Origin: Ruminococcus sp.
GTDB taxonomy: Bacteria; Bacillota; Clostridia; Oscillospirales; Acutalibacteraceae
Assembly (NCBI GenBank): GCA_004556705.1
Contig: SFGA01000018.1
Location: 1-34,740 of the forward strand
Length of the DNA stretch: 34,740 nt
Direction: 5' to 3'
Positions 1-6,839 of the stretch are shown here, one piece after another (the first letter of the stretch is position 1; every line of letters starts with the position of its first letter). The notes beneath the pieces were generated by a model, which searched no databases, was not told the DNA's origin, and saw only the letters and a program-made list of their open reading frames with translations. Both the position numbers and the translations under genes were made by a program.

Positions 1-100
1 TGCGGTGCTAAACTTTCAGTGCCCCTTTCAGGGGCTAAGCCAGTAATCGCCCCTTATAGGGGCTGTGCAAACCACCGGTTCAACCGGTGGTCATGATTTG
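1..100 (+). mobile_element. IS200/IS605-type right end / omega-RNA-like remnant
   Basis: Three consecutive perfect hairpins are visible: GCCCCT/AGGGGC at 21-35, GCCCCT/AGGGGC at 49-63, and ACCACCGG/CCGGTGGT at 71-91, followed by TCATGATTTG. This row of hairpins is what I know from the 3' end (right end and TnpB guide-RNA scaffold) of clostridial IS200/IS605 elements. No tnpB reading frame is inside the window, so the rest of the element would lie to the left or be lost. The identification rests on structure and memory of the family, not on an alignment. Confidence 0.55.
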
Positions 101-110
101 CCTTTAAGCC

Positions 111-141
111 TTTTCTTTGTCTACTGCATCCCAAATTTTGA
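111..141 (+). repeat. Dispersed ~31-bp motif, copy A
   Basis: Begins TTTTCTTTGTCTACTGC and ends CAAATTTTGA. It closely matches copies at 22939-22970 and 5230-5261, with a divergent 5-base centre in this copy. It lies between the IS605-like hairpins and a strong promoter. Its role is unknown. Confidence 0.5.
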
Positions 142-161
142 GCATTCAATCTGTTGTGGCA

Positions 162-190
162 TTGACAGCATATACTTTCTTGGTTATAAT
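162..190 (+). promoter_or_regulatory. Sigma-A promoter upstream of the HNH gene leader
   Basis: Perfect TTGACA (162-167) and TATAAT (185-190) are separated by exactly 17 bases. Transcription should start near 197 and run through a structured leader of about 190 bases into the HNH gene at 387. Confidence 0.8.
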
Positions 191-196
191 ATAAGT

Positions 197-330
197 AAGC
201 AAATCTAAATACTTTTTGCATTAGTAAAAAGATGATCGACAAATCCTTAGTTAAGCTGTTATAAGGATTGCCCTTTGAGGTTTCAGCAATAGGTTGCCCT
301 ATGTGTCGTTCAGAGTATTTGCTTAATAAA
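197..330 (+). ncRNA. Structured 5' leader RNA of the HNH gene
   Basis: The predicted transcript opens with AAGCAAAT (197-204), which pairs with ATTTGCTT (317-324). The pairing can extend to 11 bp around a 6-base bulge, using AGT at 314-316. Inside are an 8-bp hairpin AATCCTTA/TAAGGATT (242-269) and a small hairpin ATAGG/CCTAT (289-302). The closed multi-branch fold starts exactly at the expected transcription start and ends before AAAAAAGGAGG. It could be a regulatory leader or a separate small RNA. I do not recognise a known riboswitch class. Confidence 0.4.
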
Positions 331-386
331 AAAGGAGGTCAAATACGGATTATACTTCTTAACTACTTTAGAAAGAGGTATATTTA

Positions 387-1358
387 ATGAACAAAACTAT
401 GGAGCTTAACAAAGAAACCGCAAATCGATTGTGGGTAAAGCAATTTGGCAAAAGACAAAAGGCTTTTGACTTTGCCGGACGAGAAATTGCCAAAGCTTCC
501 TACAACGACAGAAACAGTAATTTTGGATGGAATGTTGACCACATTCTTCCGGAATCAAGGGGCGGTAAAACCGCAGATCACAATCTAATCTGTTGCAGTA
601 TCAAAACCAATGACGAAAAAGCAGATCGCTTTCCTGCTTTCAAAGCAAATGGAAAGCAGTTTGAAATTCAGCGCAGAGAAAATCATTATGAAATCATAGA
701 GAAATCCCGTAAAACTGAAAATCAATACCTTGACGATTCTGTTAATTTTTATGATGTTGCGCAGGGATTAAAATGCTGGAAAAAATGCAAACCAGATGAG
801 CGTGAGGTCTTCGTTGCTTTTGCAAAAATTAAACTTGAAGTATCTTATGGAGAAACTTCTACAATTAATAAATTCCGCGAATTTATTAAAAAAATGTTTG
901 ACACCAGTAACATTTACGAAGACCGAAATATAAATTATTCATCATTCGGCTCAACAACAGTTGTTTTTACGATAGTGAATTATAATGTTCCTTCTAAAGA
1001 GGACAGTGAGGAATGGTTAAATCTCTGTGTTCTTTTAAGCACCTATCGTGATTATCTAATAAAAAAAACGGCTATTAATAAATTACAGATTCTTTGTGGA
1101 ATTTTCTGCTATGAGAACGAATCGCAAATGCGTTCTGCTATTTGCAATGATATTATTGCTAACCATAATATGATCTTTAATGAAAATCTTATGGTTAACG
1201 AGTTGATAAAAATTAATACAAGTGCAAATAAAGAGCTCGTTGACGCACAACCCATTTGTAGAATGACAATGTCATGTAGACCAGATATCAGATGGTATCC
1301 ATATAATCTTGTTTTTACAAAGTTATCGGCAAATTTACAAAAACGCATAGACAATTAA
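387..1358 (+). CDS. HNH endonuclease family protein
   Basis: A 323-residue protein whose first 90 residues carry an HNH nuclease core: D51-H52 in the NVDHILPESRGG stretch, N66 in the following helix, and N75 before a lysine. HNH cores coordinate one divalent metal and nick or cut DNA. Residues 90-323 are not recognised; they look mixed alpha/beta, with no membrane segment. The ATG is preceded by AAAGAGG at a usable distance. The gene is alone on its strand between a strong promoter with a long leader and a terminator at 1422, so it is an independent transcription unit. It may be a stand-alone nuclease of defence type or cargo of the neighbouring mobile DNA. The HNH call is firm; the biological role is not. 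Confidence 0.75.
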   Translation: MNKTMELNKETANRLWVKQFGKRQKAFDFAGREIAKASYNDRNSNFGWNVDHILPESRGGKTADHNLICCSIKTNDEKADRFPAFKANGKQFEIQRRENHYEIIEKSRKTENQYLDDSVNFYDVAQGLKCWKKCKPDEREVFVAFAKIKLEVSYGETSTINKFREFIKKMFDTSNIYEDRNINYSSFGSTTVVFTIVNYNVPSKEDSEEWLNLCVLLSTYRDYLIKKTAINKLQILCGIFCYENESQMRSAICNDIIANHNMIFNENLMVNELIKINTSANKELVDAQPICRMTMSCRPDIRWYPYNLVFTKLSANLQKRIDN

Positions 1359-1421
1359 CAGTATATTCCAATGGCCTCTAAAGAGATGCCGGGCAACAGA
1401 CATTTCATTTTTTCAGAATTT

Positions 1422-1457
1422 ACACCGCCACGGATTTTGTTTCCGTAGCGGTGTTTT
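1422..1457 (+). terminator. Rho-independent terminator after the HNH gene
   Basis: ACACCGC(C)ACGGA pairs with TCCGT(A)GCGGTGT across a TTTTGTT loop and is followed by TTTTCTT. It sits 63 bases after the HNH stop and abuts the 3' end of the convergent integrase. Confidence 0.8.
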
Positions 1458-1458
1458 C

Positions 1459-2892
1459 TTATGCTGACTGCTCTGCCTTGATCCGTTCCTTTTCAGCTTT
1501 AATTTGTGCCTTAACCGCTGCAATCATTTCCGCGAGCTTTTCTTCGCATTCTTCTCTTGTTTTCGCGTAGATATTATGGCTTTCCCGCTTGCCGTAGGCG
1601 TTGGTCGGAGTGTACCGTCCCTCGTAGAGGTGGTCGTTAATCATGGTGACACAACCCGTCCCGGGCTTTCGTATTTTGGGCTTGTACGGCGTGAATTCGA
1701 CCGGGGAGGTATCTTTCCTTGCCGACGGCTGAGCCGTCGGCATTTGGGCGTCTGTGCCGCCGATTTTGCGGTCTATATGCACTGCCGCCTGCCTTTGCAT
1801 GGTATCGGTGATATGGCTGTAAATATCAAGCGTGGTTGCAGATGACACATGGCCTATGGTTGCCGAGAGCGTTTTCACATCCATACCGTGCTCCAGCGCC
1901 ATGGTAGCAAAGGTGTGACGCAGATCGTGAAAGCGCACCTTTTTACAGCCCGCCCGTTCCAAGATCAGTTGTAACCGTTTTCTAACAGATGACGGATTTC
2001 TCGGTCTGCCGTTATCTGTCGGTGACGGAAACATCCATTCCGAATCCACCGTTTACTTATACGCCCCGAGAGCTTTCAGAAGCGACGGCGGCAGAATCAC
2101 CGTGCGTATGGACGCTTTTGTTTTCGGTGCCGATATAATTATTTCCGCCCTGATGATATACACCTGCCGTTCGATATGCAGCTCTCCTGTTTTGAAGTTC
2201 AGGTCACTCCATTTGAGTGCCAATATCTCACCGCGCCGCATTCCCGTGCCGAGCTCCAGCAGAAAGAGTTCATAATAGCCTTCTTCCTTTGCCTGATGCA
2301 GAAACCGCAGAATCTCGTTTTGCGTCAGCACCTGCATCTCCCGCGCTTTTTTCGGCGGCAGTTTACAGCAGACAGCGGGATTTGTTCGTATCAAACCGTC
2401 CTGTACCGCCCGCTGTAAAGCTGTGCGGCAGTTGGCATGTATCCCCCTTATCGTTCTGTCCGAAAGTCCCTTTCCGTAGGTTTTTGCGTGCAGTTTTCTT
2501 CCGTCTGTCTTTTCCTTTGCGTAGAATTGCTGTAAATCCGACTGTGACAGCCTGTTCAGCGGAATTTTTCCGATTTCGGGAATGATATGATTGTAAATGC
2601 GGTTTTCATAGTCGGTTCTTGTGGTAATGCGGAGTGTGTGTCGGCAGTAGGTCTGATACCAGAAGTCGATCCAATCCCCGAACGGCATATCCGGTTTAAT
2701 TTTATCGGAAGAGCGTCCGTACTCTTCTTTCAGCGCTTCGAGTTTAGTGGAACATTCTGTTTTTGTTTTCGCCGTTACGCATTTTGTAATAGGCAGGCTT
2801 TTCTCATTGTACCCGACAACAATTCTTCCTTCCCACCGACCGTCTTTACGCAGGCGTAATGTGCCCTCACCATTTTTTCTTTTTTTAGCGAT
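1459..2892 (-). pseudogene. int: Tyrosine integrase 1, disrupted (lost start codon and in-frame ochre stop)
   Basis: Tn916-type integrase reading frame of about 477 codons. Visible parts are the N-terminal AP2-like arm-binding region (DGRWEGRIVVGY), a SAM-like core-binding domain and the catalytic domain, with Arg in GTGMRRGEILALKW, HDLRH, and Tyr in LDIYSHI. A C-terminal extension carries YEGRYTPTNAYG. A single TAA at 2053-2055 splits the frame just before the second half of the catalytic domain; both halves are in the same frame. The neighbour integrase has Glu or Lys at the matching position (RKETAVSEW versus YK-stop-TVDSEW). The codon matching the neighbour's start Met (MAKRR) is ATC at 2890-2892, nine bases after GGAG, which suggests ATG was lost. 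In-frame ATGs at 2901 and 2922 lack well-spaced ribosome sites. Probably inactive unless read through. Confidence 0.8.
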
Positions 2893-4060
2893 TGGTATCA
2901 TCTCCTTCAAGCATAATCTCATCCATAAAGCTCCCCACGATAGTGGAAGCGTTTCTCTGCATATCGGTGGTCACATGGGTGTAGGTGTCCAGCGTAAAGC
3001 TGGCGTTGGTATGCCCGAGGATTCCCGACAGGGTTTTCGCATCCACACCGCCCGCCAGCGCGTGAGTGGCGAAGGTGTGGCGCAGATCGTGGAACCGAAT
3101 CAGCGGAAGCTCCGCCTGTTTTAACAGAGTTTTTAATCGGTGGTAAGCATAATCGGGGTGCATCGGTTTTTCGGGCTCATAGATATTCGGGAATATCCAT
3201 TCGCTGACTGCCGTTTCTTTTCGCTTCCGCAGAAGTTCCGCAGTGCTCGGCGGCAGGACAATCGTGCGCGTTCCCGTCTCGGTTTTGGTTTCGCCGATAT
3301 TCAATCCGCCGCCTTTCCTTTTAGCAACCGAGCGCCTCACTTTCAGCTTTCCGTTTTCCGCATCGAAGTCCTCCCACTTCAGTCCGCAGATTTCACCTCG
3401 GCGAAGACCTGTTGTCAACTCGGTGTAGAAGAAATCGTACCACCGTTCATCCTGCCTAATGCGTTTCATAAATCTGTCAAGCTGTTCGTCATTGAGTATC
3501 TGTTTAGGCGGATAATTGTTTTTGGGAATCGTTGTGCCGACCGTTGGGTTTTTAACAATCAGCCGTAGGCGCACCGCCATATCGAGTGCTTCGTGCAGCA
3601 TCATATGAATACCGCGCACCATGCTGTCGGCAAGCTCTGTGCCGTGCAGCTTGTCAGGGTTCACCCGACCTTTCTTTTTGACGGTGTTATAGAATTTTTG
3701 AAGCTCCTGCGTGGTCAGCGCCGACAAAGGTCTGTCGCCGAGATACGGTTTGATTTGATTTTTAATCATCGCTTTGTAAGAATCAAGCGTGCTTTCACGA
3801 ATCGTGAAGATCATATATTCATTGATCCATCGGTCAAGCCACTCGCCGAGCATCATATTCGAATCCTCGGTGAGGTCGGCGTCGCGGTACATCTCGATGC
3901 AGTCGTGGAGCTTTACGATTAACTCCTTTTGTGTTCGGGCAAGCACATAGCGGTGAATCGGATCGCCGTTCTTTTTGTGACCGACAACGATGCGGCCTTC
4001 CCATCTTCCGTCTTCGCGCTTGCGCACCATACCGTCTCCCGACGGCCTTCGCTTTGCCAT
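2885..4060 (-). CDS. int: Tyrosine integrase 2 (intact)
   Basis: A site-specific recombinase of 391 residues that would integrate and excise the mobile island. Order of domains: AP2-like arm-binding domain (about 1-55), core-binding domain (about 65-165), catalytic domain (about 180-380) with Arg near 219 (TTGLRRGEICG), HDLRH near 322-326, and nucleophile Tyr360 in LDTYTHV. The start is the ATG at 4060, with AAAGGA a good distance upstream; a longer reading frame to 4273 runs through a repeat-bearing region and is not supported. It overlaps the broken integrase downstream by 8 bases measured from that gene's ancestral start. Length and motifs are normal for Tn916/Tn1549-like integrases. The family is certain; the att site it uses is inferred (tRNA-Pro). 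Confidence 0.9.
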   Translation of the reverse strand: MAKRRPSGDGMVRKREDGRWEGRIVVGHKKNGDPIHRYVLARTQKELIVKLHDCIEMYRDADLTEDSNMMLGEWLDRWINEYMIFTIRESTLDSYKAMIKNQIKPYLGDRPLSALTTQELQKFYNTVKKKGRVNPDKLHGTELADSMVRGIHMMLHEALDMAVRLRLIVKNPTVGTTIPKNNYPPKQILNDEQLDRFMKRIRQDERWYDFFYTELTTGLRRGEICGLKWEDFDAENGKLKVRRSVAKRKGGGLNIGETKTETGTRTIVLPPSTAELLRKRKETAVSEWIFPNIYEPEKPMHPDYAYHRLKTLLKQAELPLIRFHDLRHTFATHALAGGVDAKTLSGILGHTNASFTLDTYTHVTTDMQRNASTIVGSFMDEIMLEGDDTNR

Positions 4061-4070
4061 AGTATCACAT

Positions 4071-4098
4071 CCTTTCGCAGTACAACACAATACCACAT
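4071..4098 (-). repeat. Shared 5' leader repeat, copy 1 (before integrase 2)
   Basis: On the minus strand this reads TGTGGTATTGTGTTGTACTG followed by CGAAAGGA, just upstream of integrase 2. It is nearly identical to 5853-5880 upstream of another element gene. The copies include the ribosome binding site and probably a shared expression or regulator-binding signal. Confidence 0.5.
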
Positions 4099-4129
4099 AC
4101 ATGGCGGAATATCCAGCTAAATTTGCGGT

Positions 4130-4181
4130 AAAATTCGCAACCCCTAAATCAGCGAGGTTAAAATTCGAGCAACCCCTAAAT
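4130..4181 (+). repeat. Pair of ~20-bp direct repeats between integrase 2 and the HTH gene
   Basis: AAAATTCGCAACCCCTAAAT (4130-4149) recurs as AAAATTCG-AG-CAACCCCTAAAT (4160-4181), spaced 30 bases start to start and flanked by TTTGCGG/ATTGCGG. The stretch 4061-4320 has no gene. Short direct repeats next to int/xis genes are often integrase arm-binding or excisionase sites, but that is inference here. Confidence 0.5.
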
Positions 4182-4320
4182 TGCGGTTTCGTAACCGGAT
4201 TGCAAAAGCCGTACAAACCCTTATGCGGTCGGCGTTGCCGTCCGCTGTGTCCTGCAAGGGGAAAGCAAGGCAACCCCTCGCTTTCTCCTGCTTATTTTCG
4301 TACGGAGCGTAAAACTGCCG

Positions 4321-4761
4321 TTATACCGCCGATTTTCCATGTTTGCGGTCAAATTCGGCGAGTTTTTTCAAATCCGCCTGACGCCGATTTTCTTCGTGCA
4401 GCCGTATCAGCTGTTGCTCGTAATACTGCTCTAATGCTTCCGCAATCGGGCGGATTGTATAGCGCAAATTTCCGTTGCGCTTTTCTCCTTTTTGGGTGAT
4501 GACGGAAGTCGGCTCGGCAGTAATCAACTGCTTTTCAATCAGGCTGTCTACATATTTCTTGACGGTGTTTTTGCTCATGCCGACAGCGTTGCCAATCGTT
4601 TTGTAGCTTGGATGGCACTGAAAGGTTTTTCGGTTTTCACATCGGAGCAGATACGTATAGACAGCAATCTCACCGCTGCTCAGTCCCAAACAAAATATTT
4701 CATTCGGCACTGGGAAATAATCCCGGATCGCATCACGCTTTGGATATCGGGTGAATCTCAA
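4321..4761 (-). CDS. Winged-helix (HTH_36-like) element protein
   Basis: About 146 residues. The central part (SGEIAVYTYLL ... IGNAVGMSKNTVKKYVDSLIEKQLI) is a winged helix-turn-helix of the kind seen in replication-initiator-like and regulatory proteins of clostridial integrative elements. The C-terminus is a charged helix. I place the start at the TTG of 4759-4761: GGGAGG lies six bases upstream, and the TTG overlaps the TGA stop of the excisionase-like gene (TTGA), which implies translational coupling. A longer ATG start at 4791 has no ribosome site. The role is probably control or maintenance of the element. The DNA-binding fold is well supported; the exact job is unknown. Confidence 0.7.
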   Translation of the reverse strand: MRFTRYPKRDAIRDYFPVPNEIFCLGLSSGEIAVYTYLLRCENRKTFQCHPSYKTIGNAVGMSKNTVKKYVDSLIEKQLITAEPTSVITQKGEKRNGNLRYTIRPIAEALEQYYEQQLIRLHEENRRQADLKKLAEFDRKHGKSAV

Positions 4762-4967
4762 ATGCTGCCTCCCGTCTTTTCTTCGACCCATGCGCGGAAT
4801 TTTTCTTTCGGTACGATGAGCCGTGAGCCGATACGCAACGACGGAAATCCTTTCTCGTGCATCAGCTCGTAGCTGCTTGAGATGGAGATGCCGAGGAGCT
4901 TGGCTACCGTTTCAGCATTAAGGAACAACGGCAGATCCTCATAAGCGGTGTAAACAGATTCTTTCAT
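4758..4967 (-). CDS. Excisionase-like HTH protein (AlpA/MerR-type)
   Basis: A 69-residue protein with the HTH_17 pattern: LFLNAETVAKLLGIS, a turn, then YELMHEKGFPSLRIGSRLIV and a final helix. Such proteins bind near att sites, bend DNA and help the integrase excise the element; some act as regulators. AGGAGG lies eight bases before the ATG. Upstream is a strong promoter (5153-5181) and a terminator hairpin (5043-5097) in the leader, so expression may depend on read-through. It is co-transcribed with the downstream winged-helix gene. Confidence 0.8.
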   Translation of the reverse strand: MKESVYTAYEDLPLFLNAETVAKLLGISISSSYELMHEKGFPSLRIGSRLIVPKEKFRAWVEEKTGGSI

Positions 4968-5033
4968 TAGTTTTTCCTCCTGTTAAATTCATACGGTTTT
5001 TCGCCGTGTTATGTAGAGGACTGCTGTTTTGCA

Positions 5034-5097
5034 AAACAAAAAGACCCGCACTCAATCCCGATGCATAGTTGCATCGGTGATTATGTAAGTGCGAGTC
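5034..5097 (-). terminator. Intrinsic terminator / attenuator in the xis leader
   Basis: On the minus strand, nested stems GAC/GTC, CGCACT/AGTGCG (5047-5052 with 5088-5093) and CGATGCA/TGCATCG (5059-5076) are followed by CTTTTTGTTTTG. It lies 50-110 bases downstream of the promoter at 5153-5181 and before the excisionase start at 4967. Confidence 0.65.
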
Positions 5098-5146
5098 CGA
5101 AACTCAAAACAGAAATATGTGTATTCAATTGTCGGTTGCTTTCTTT
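5037..5146 (-). ncRNA. Candidate ~110-nt small RNA or attenuated leader
   Basis: A near-perfect promoter (5153-5181) and an intrinsic terminator bracket about 110 bases with no credible reading frame. The product would be either a free small RNA or the terminated form of the excisionase mRNA. Only the promoter and the hairpin support it. Confidence 0.45.
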
Positions 5147-5152
5147 ATCTGC

Positions 5153-5181
5153 AGTATAACATACCGGAAAAATTCTGTCAA
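5153..5181 (-). promoter_or_regulatory. Sigma-A promoter for leader RNA / excisionase operon
   Basis: On the minus strand TTGACA (5176-5181) and TATACT (5153-5158) are separated by 17 bases. The predicted start is near 5146. Between this promoter and the gene ending at 5329 I see no gene, only repeat copy C. Confidence 0.8.
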
Positions 5182-5229
5182 GTTTTTTGCGCCAACAGTG
5201 TATATTCCGGCGCTTTTGCGGGAATACTG

Positions 5230-5261
5230 TTTTCTTTGTTTTCTGCGGTGCAGATTTTAAC
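5230..5261 (+). repeat. Dispersed ~32-bp motif, copy C
   Basis: TTTTCTTTGTTTTCTGCGGT followed by GCAGATTTTAAC differs from copy B (22939-22970) at about four positions. It lies about 50 bases upstream of the minus-strand promoter at 5153-5181. Confidence 0.5.
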
Positions 5262-5328
5262 CGTGCTGTGTCGAACTGAAAATCGAAAGGCCAAACCGCA
5301 AAATCGGCTCGGCCTTGTTTCTGCTTAT

Positions 5329-5610
5329 TCAATCCTCTGACGGTTTACACAACACTTCGGTCATGATTCTCGCCGCGAGCTTAAAGCCGCTGATAAACGC
5401 TTCGCGCTCATTCATACCGTGCAGTTCCGCCTCGCAGTCTTTGAGCTTTTCAAAGGTTTCTTTCTGCTGAGCCGTAAGCGTCGGTATCAAGCTGTCCTGA
5501 TGCCGAATAATATAGCTCAGCACTTCGCTGTAAGCACTCCCGCGCTTAAAACTGTGTTCGTGCGGAACGATATTGCCGTAGTACATATCTTCAAGCGTTG
5601 TCATTTTCAT
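5329..5610 (-). CDS. DUF6809-like small protein
   Basis: A 93-residue, mostly helical acidic protein. The pattern (LEDMYYGNIVPHEH near the N-terminus, a central Q-K-x-x-FEKLKDCEAEL helix, then REAFISGFKLAARIMTEVL) fits the DUF6809 family, common on clostridial mobile elements and of unknown function. The start may be at 5610 or at a second ATG at 5604, both behind GAGGTG. It overlaps the upstream 83-residue gene by 20 bases, so the two are coupled. Confidence 0.65.
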   Translation of the reverse strand: MKMTTLEDMYYGNIVPHEHSFKRGSAYSEVLSYIIRHQDSLIPTLTAQQKETFEKLKDCEAELHGMNEREAFISGFKLAARIMTEVLCKPSED

Positions 5611-5842
5611 TCCACCTCACATAAGAAGAGGACGACATGTCATCGGTCATACCCGACACCGTGTCGCCCTCATTTTTCATTTTCTCTGACGCAATCAGCG
5701 CGTGCTTGACAAGCAGCATTTCAAGCCAAGTACGCTCGTCGTATTCCGACGGACGCCCATTCATAAGATAGTCCGCCGTCGCCACACTCATCACATCATA
5801 CTTTTCGCCTCTGTAAACTTCTTCTACAGTCATTCGTGCCAT
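5591..5842 (-). CDS. Small hypothetical element protein
   Basis: 83 residues from the ATG at 5842, which has AAAGGAGG well placed upstream. Its N-terminus (MTVEEVYRGEKYD) resembles that of the following DUF6809-like protein (TTLEDMYYGNIVP), so the two may be distant duplicates. Weakly helical, no membrane segment, no recognised domain. Its leader shares repeat 5853-5880 with integrase 2, which links it to the mobile element and not to the Ssp island. Confidence 0.6.
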   Translation of the reverse strand: MARMTVEEVYRGEKYDVMSVATADYLMNGRPSEYDERTWLEMLLVKHALIASEKMKNEGDTVSGMTDDMSSSSYVRWNENDNA

Positions 5843-5852
5843 CTCAGCACCT

Positions 5853-5880
5853 CCTTTGCAGTACACAACAGTACCACAGA
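5853..5880 (-). repeat. Shared 5' leader repeat, copy 2
   Basis: Minus-strand TGTGGTACTGTTGTGTACTG followed by CAAAGG matches the leader of integrase 2 at 4071-4098 with few changes, suggesting common expression control within the element. Confidence 0.5.
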
Positions 5881-5903
5881 AAGGCGCAGAAGTCCAGAGA
5901 AAA

Positions 5904-6839
5904 TCAAAACAAATTTAGTTGATTATTTTTCAAAGAAACCATTTTTCGCTCTGTTATCTTATCCTCTGGCGATACTTCTCCAAAAAGCAATGGAGAGTAA
6001 GGATTGTGCAATCCGGTATTTTTGTTAACTGTAGTTTGACTGAAATTTGCATAGCAATATTTACAACCATTTTTGCATGTATTATATGCTCCAATATCTA
6101 TGCTTTCCATACAGCCGCATTCAGGTCGTTGGTTTTTATCCTTTGACAAGTCCATTTTACAATTTGAAATCCGCTCAAGTAAATTGCAGTCTATACAGTG
6201 ACCATGCTGGATACCAAACTGATCCAAATTGATTTTTTCAGCACAAGATTCAACAATAAGATTATTCTTCCTTGCAATCTCTACAAGACGTTCTGCCAGT
6301 TCATACATTTCATTTTCGCCTAATGGTAATATATCCAAATCTTTAAGATGCGTCTGTGTATTACGATAGAAGTCGACAAAACTTATCACACATTTATGCG
6401 TGTATCCGGATAGTCTTTTAGCTAATTCATTGAAATAATTAACATGATAGTCAATCGAATACTTACTTGTAAGCATAATGGGGTCATAACGCCAAATAAC
6501 TTTTTCTGGTCCGATTTTTCTTGATAATTCTATAAAAGCCGGAACAATAATATCATTTTTGCTTGGTATATTCGCCTCGATATCTTTTGCATATGAATTA
6601 ACGGTGAATTGAAAGTAGTAAGCATAATCCTCAAGTCTATCTAATTTATCTAACATAGGAACGGGATTTTTTGTCCAAAAAACAATACCATCAACAACTT
6701 CAGGTGATAAGGATATTTTGCTGATTTGATGTATATTCATCGGATTACGGACATACACAAATCCTTCTTTTATTCTATTGAAAAACCATTCGCTATAATA
6801 AGTGGGAATGTCTGTTCGCCTGCTTGCGCTAATTATCAC
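5904..6839 (-). CDS. DUF1848 protein with C-terminal radical-SAM-type cysteines
   Basis: 311 residues. It begins with the hallmark SASRRTDIP and continues with FVYVRNP, FWTKNP, WRYDPI and SFVDFY, all typical of DUF1848. A Cys-rich stretch follows (HGHCIDC at 213-218, C241-G-C243), then CKNGCKYCY with C255, C259 and C262 in CxxxCxxC spacing, the [4Fe-4S] ligand pattern of radical SAM enzymes. Here the motif is at the C-terminus instead of the N-terminus, as in a circular permutation. The substrate is unknown. The start overlaps the upstream methyltransferase-like gene by 11 bases; it is the last gene of the island transcript. I see no clear terminator after it. The family call is strong; an enzymatic role is inferred. 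Confidence 0.8.
   Translation of the reverse strand: MIISASRRTDIPTYYSEWFFNRIKEGFVYVRNPMNIHQISKISLSPEVVDGIVFWTKNPVPMLDKLDRLEDYAYYFQFTVNSYAKDIEANIPSKNDIIVPAFIELSRKIGPEKVIWRYDPIMLTSKYSIDYHVNYFNELAKRLSGYTHKCVISFVDFYRNTQTHLKDLDILPLGENEMYELAERLVEIARKNNLIVESCAEKINLDQFGIQHGHCIDCNLLERISNCKMDLSKDKNQRPECGCMESIDIGAYNTCKNGCKYCYANFSQTTVNKNTGLHNPYSPLLFGEVSPEDKITERKMVSLKNNQLNLF

Noticed and set aside
54..242. Minus-strand frame of 62 codons
   Set aside because: It runs through the three IS605-type hairpins and the strong plus-strand promoter, and has no ribosome site or family signature.
1384..1393. AGATGCCGGG shared with the tRNA-Pro fragment, between the HNH gene and the integrase
   Set aside because: Only 10 bases match, the flanks do not, and no tRNA 5' half lies to the left as an attL would require.
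1610..1620. 11-12 base match (TGGTCGGAGTG) to the reverse complement of the tRNA-Pro 3' end, inside integrase 1
   Set aside because: The bases encode the conserved RYTPTNAYG stretch of the integrase family and are in the wrong orientation for an att site; chance similarity is the simpler explanation.
4060..4273. N-terminal extension of integrase 2 up to 4273
   Set aside because: The extension has no family similarity and crosses the direct repeats; the ATG at 4060 has a proper ribosome site and aligns with family starts.
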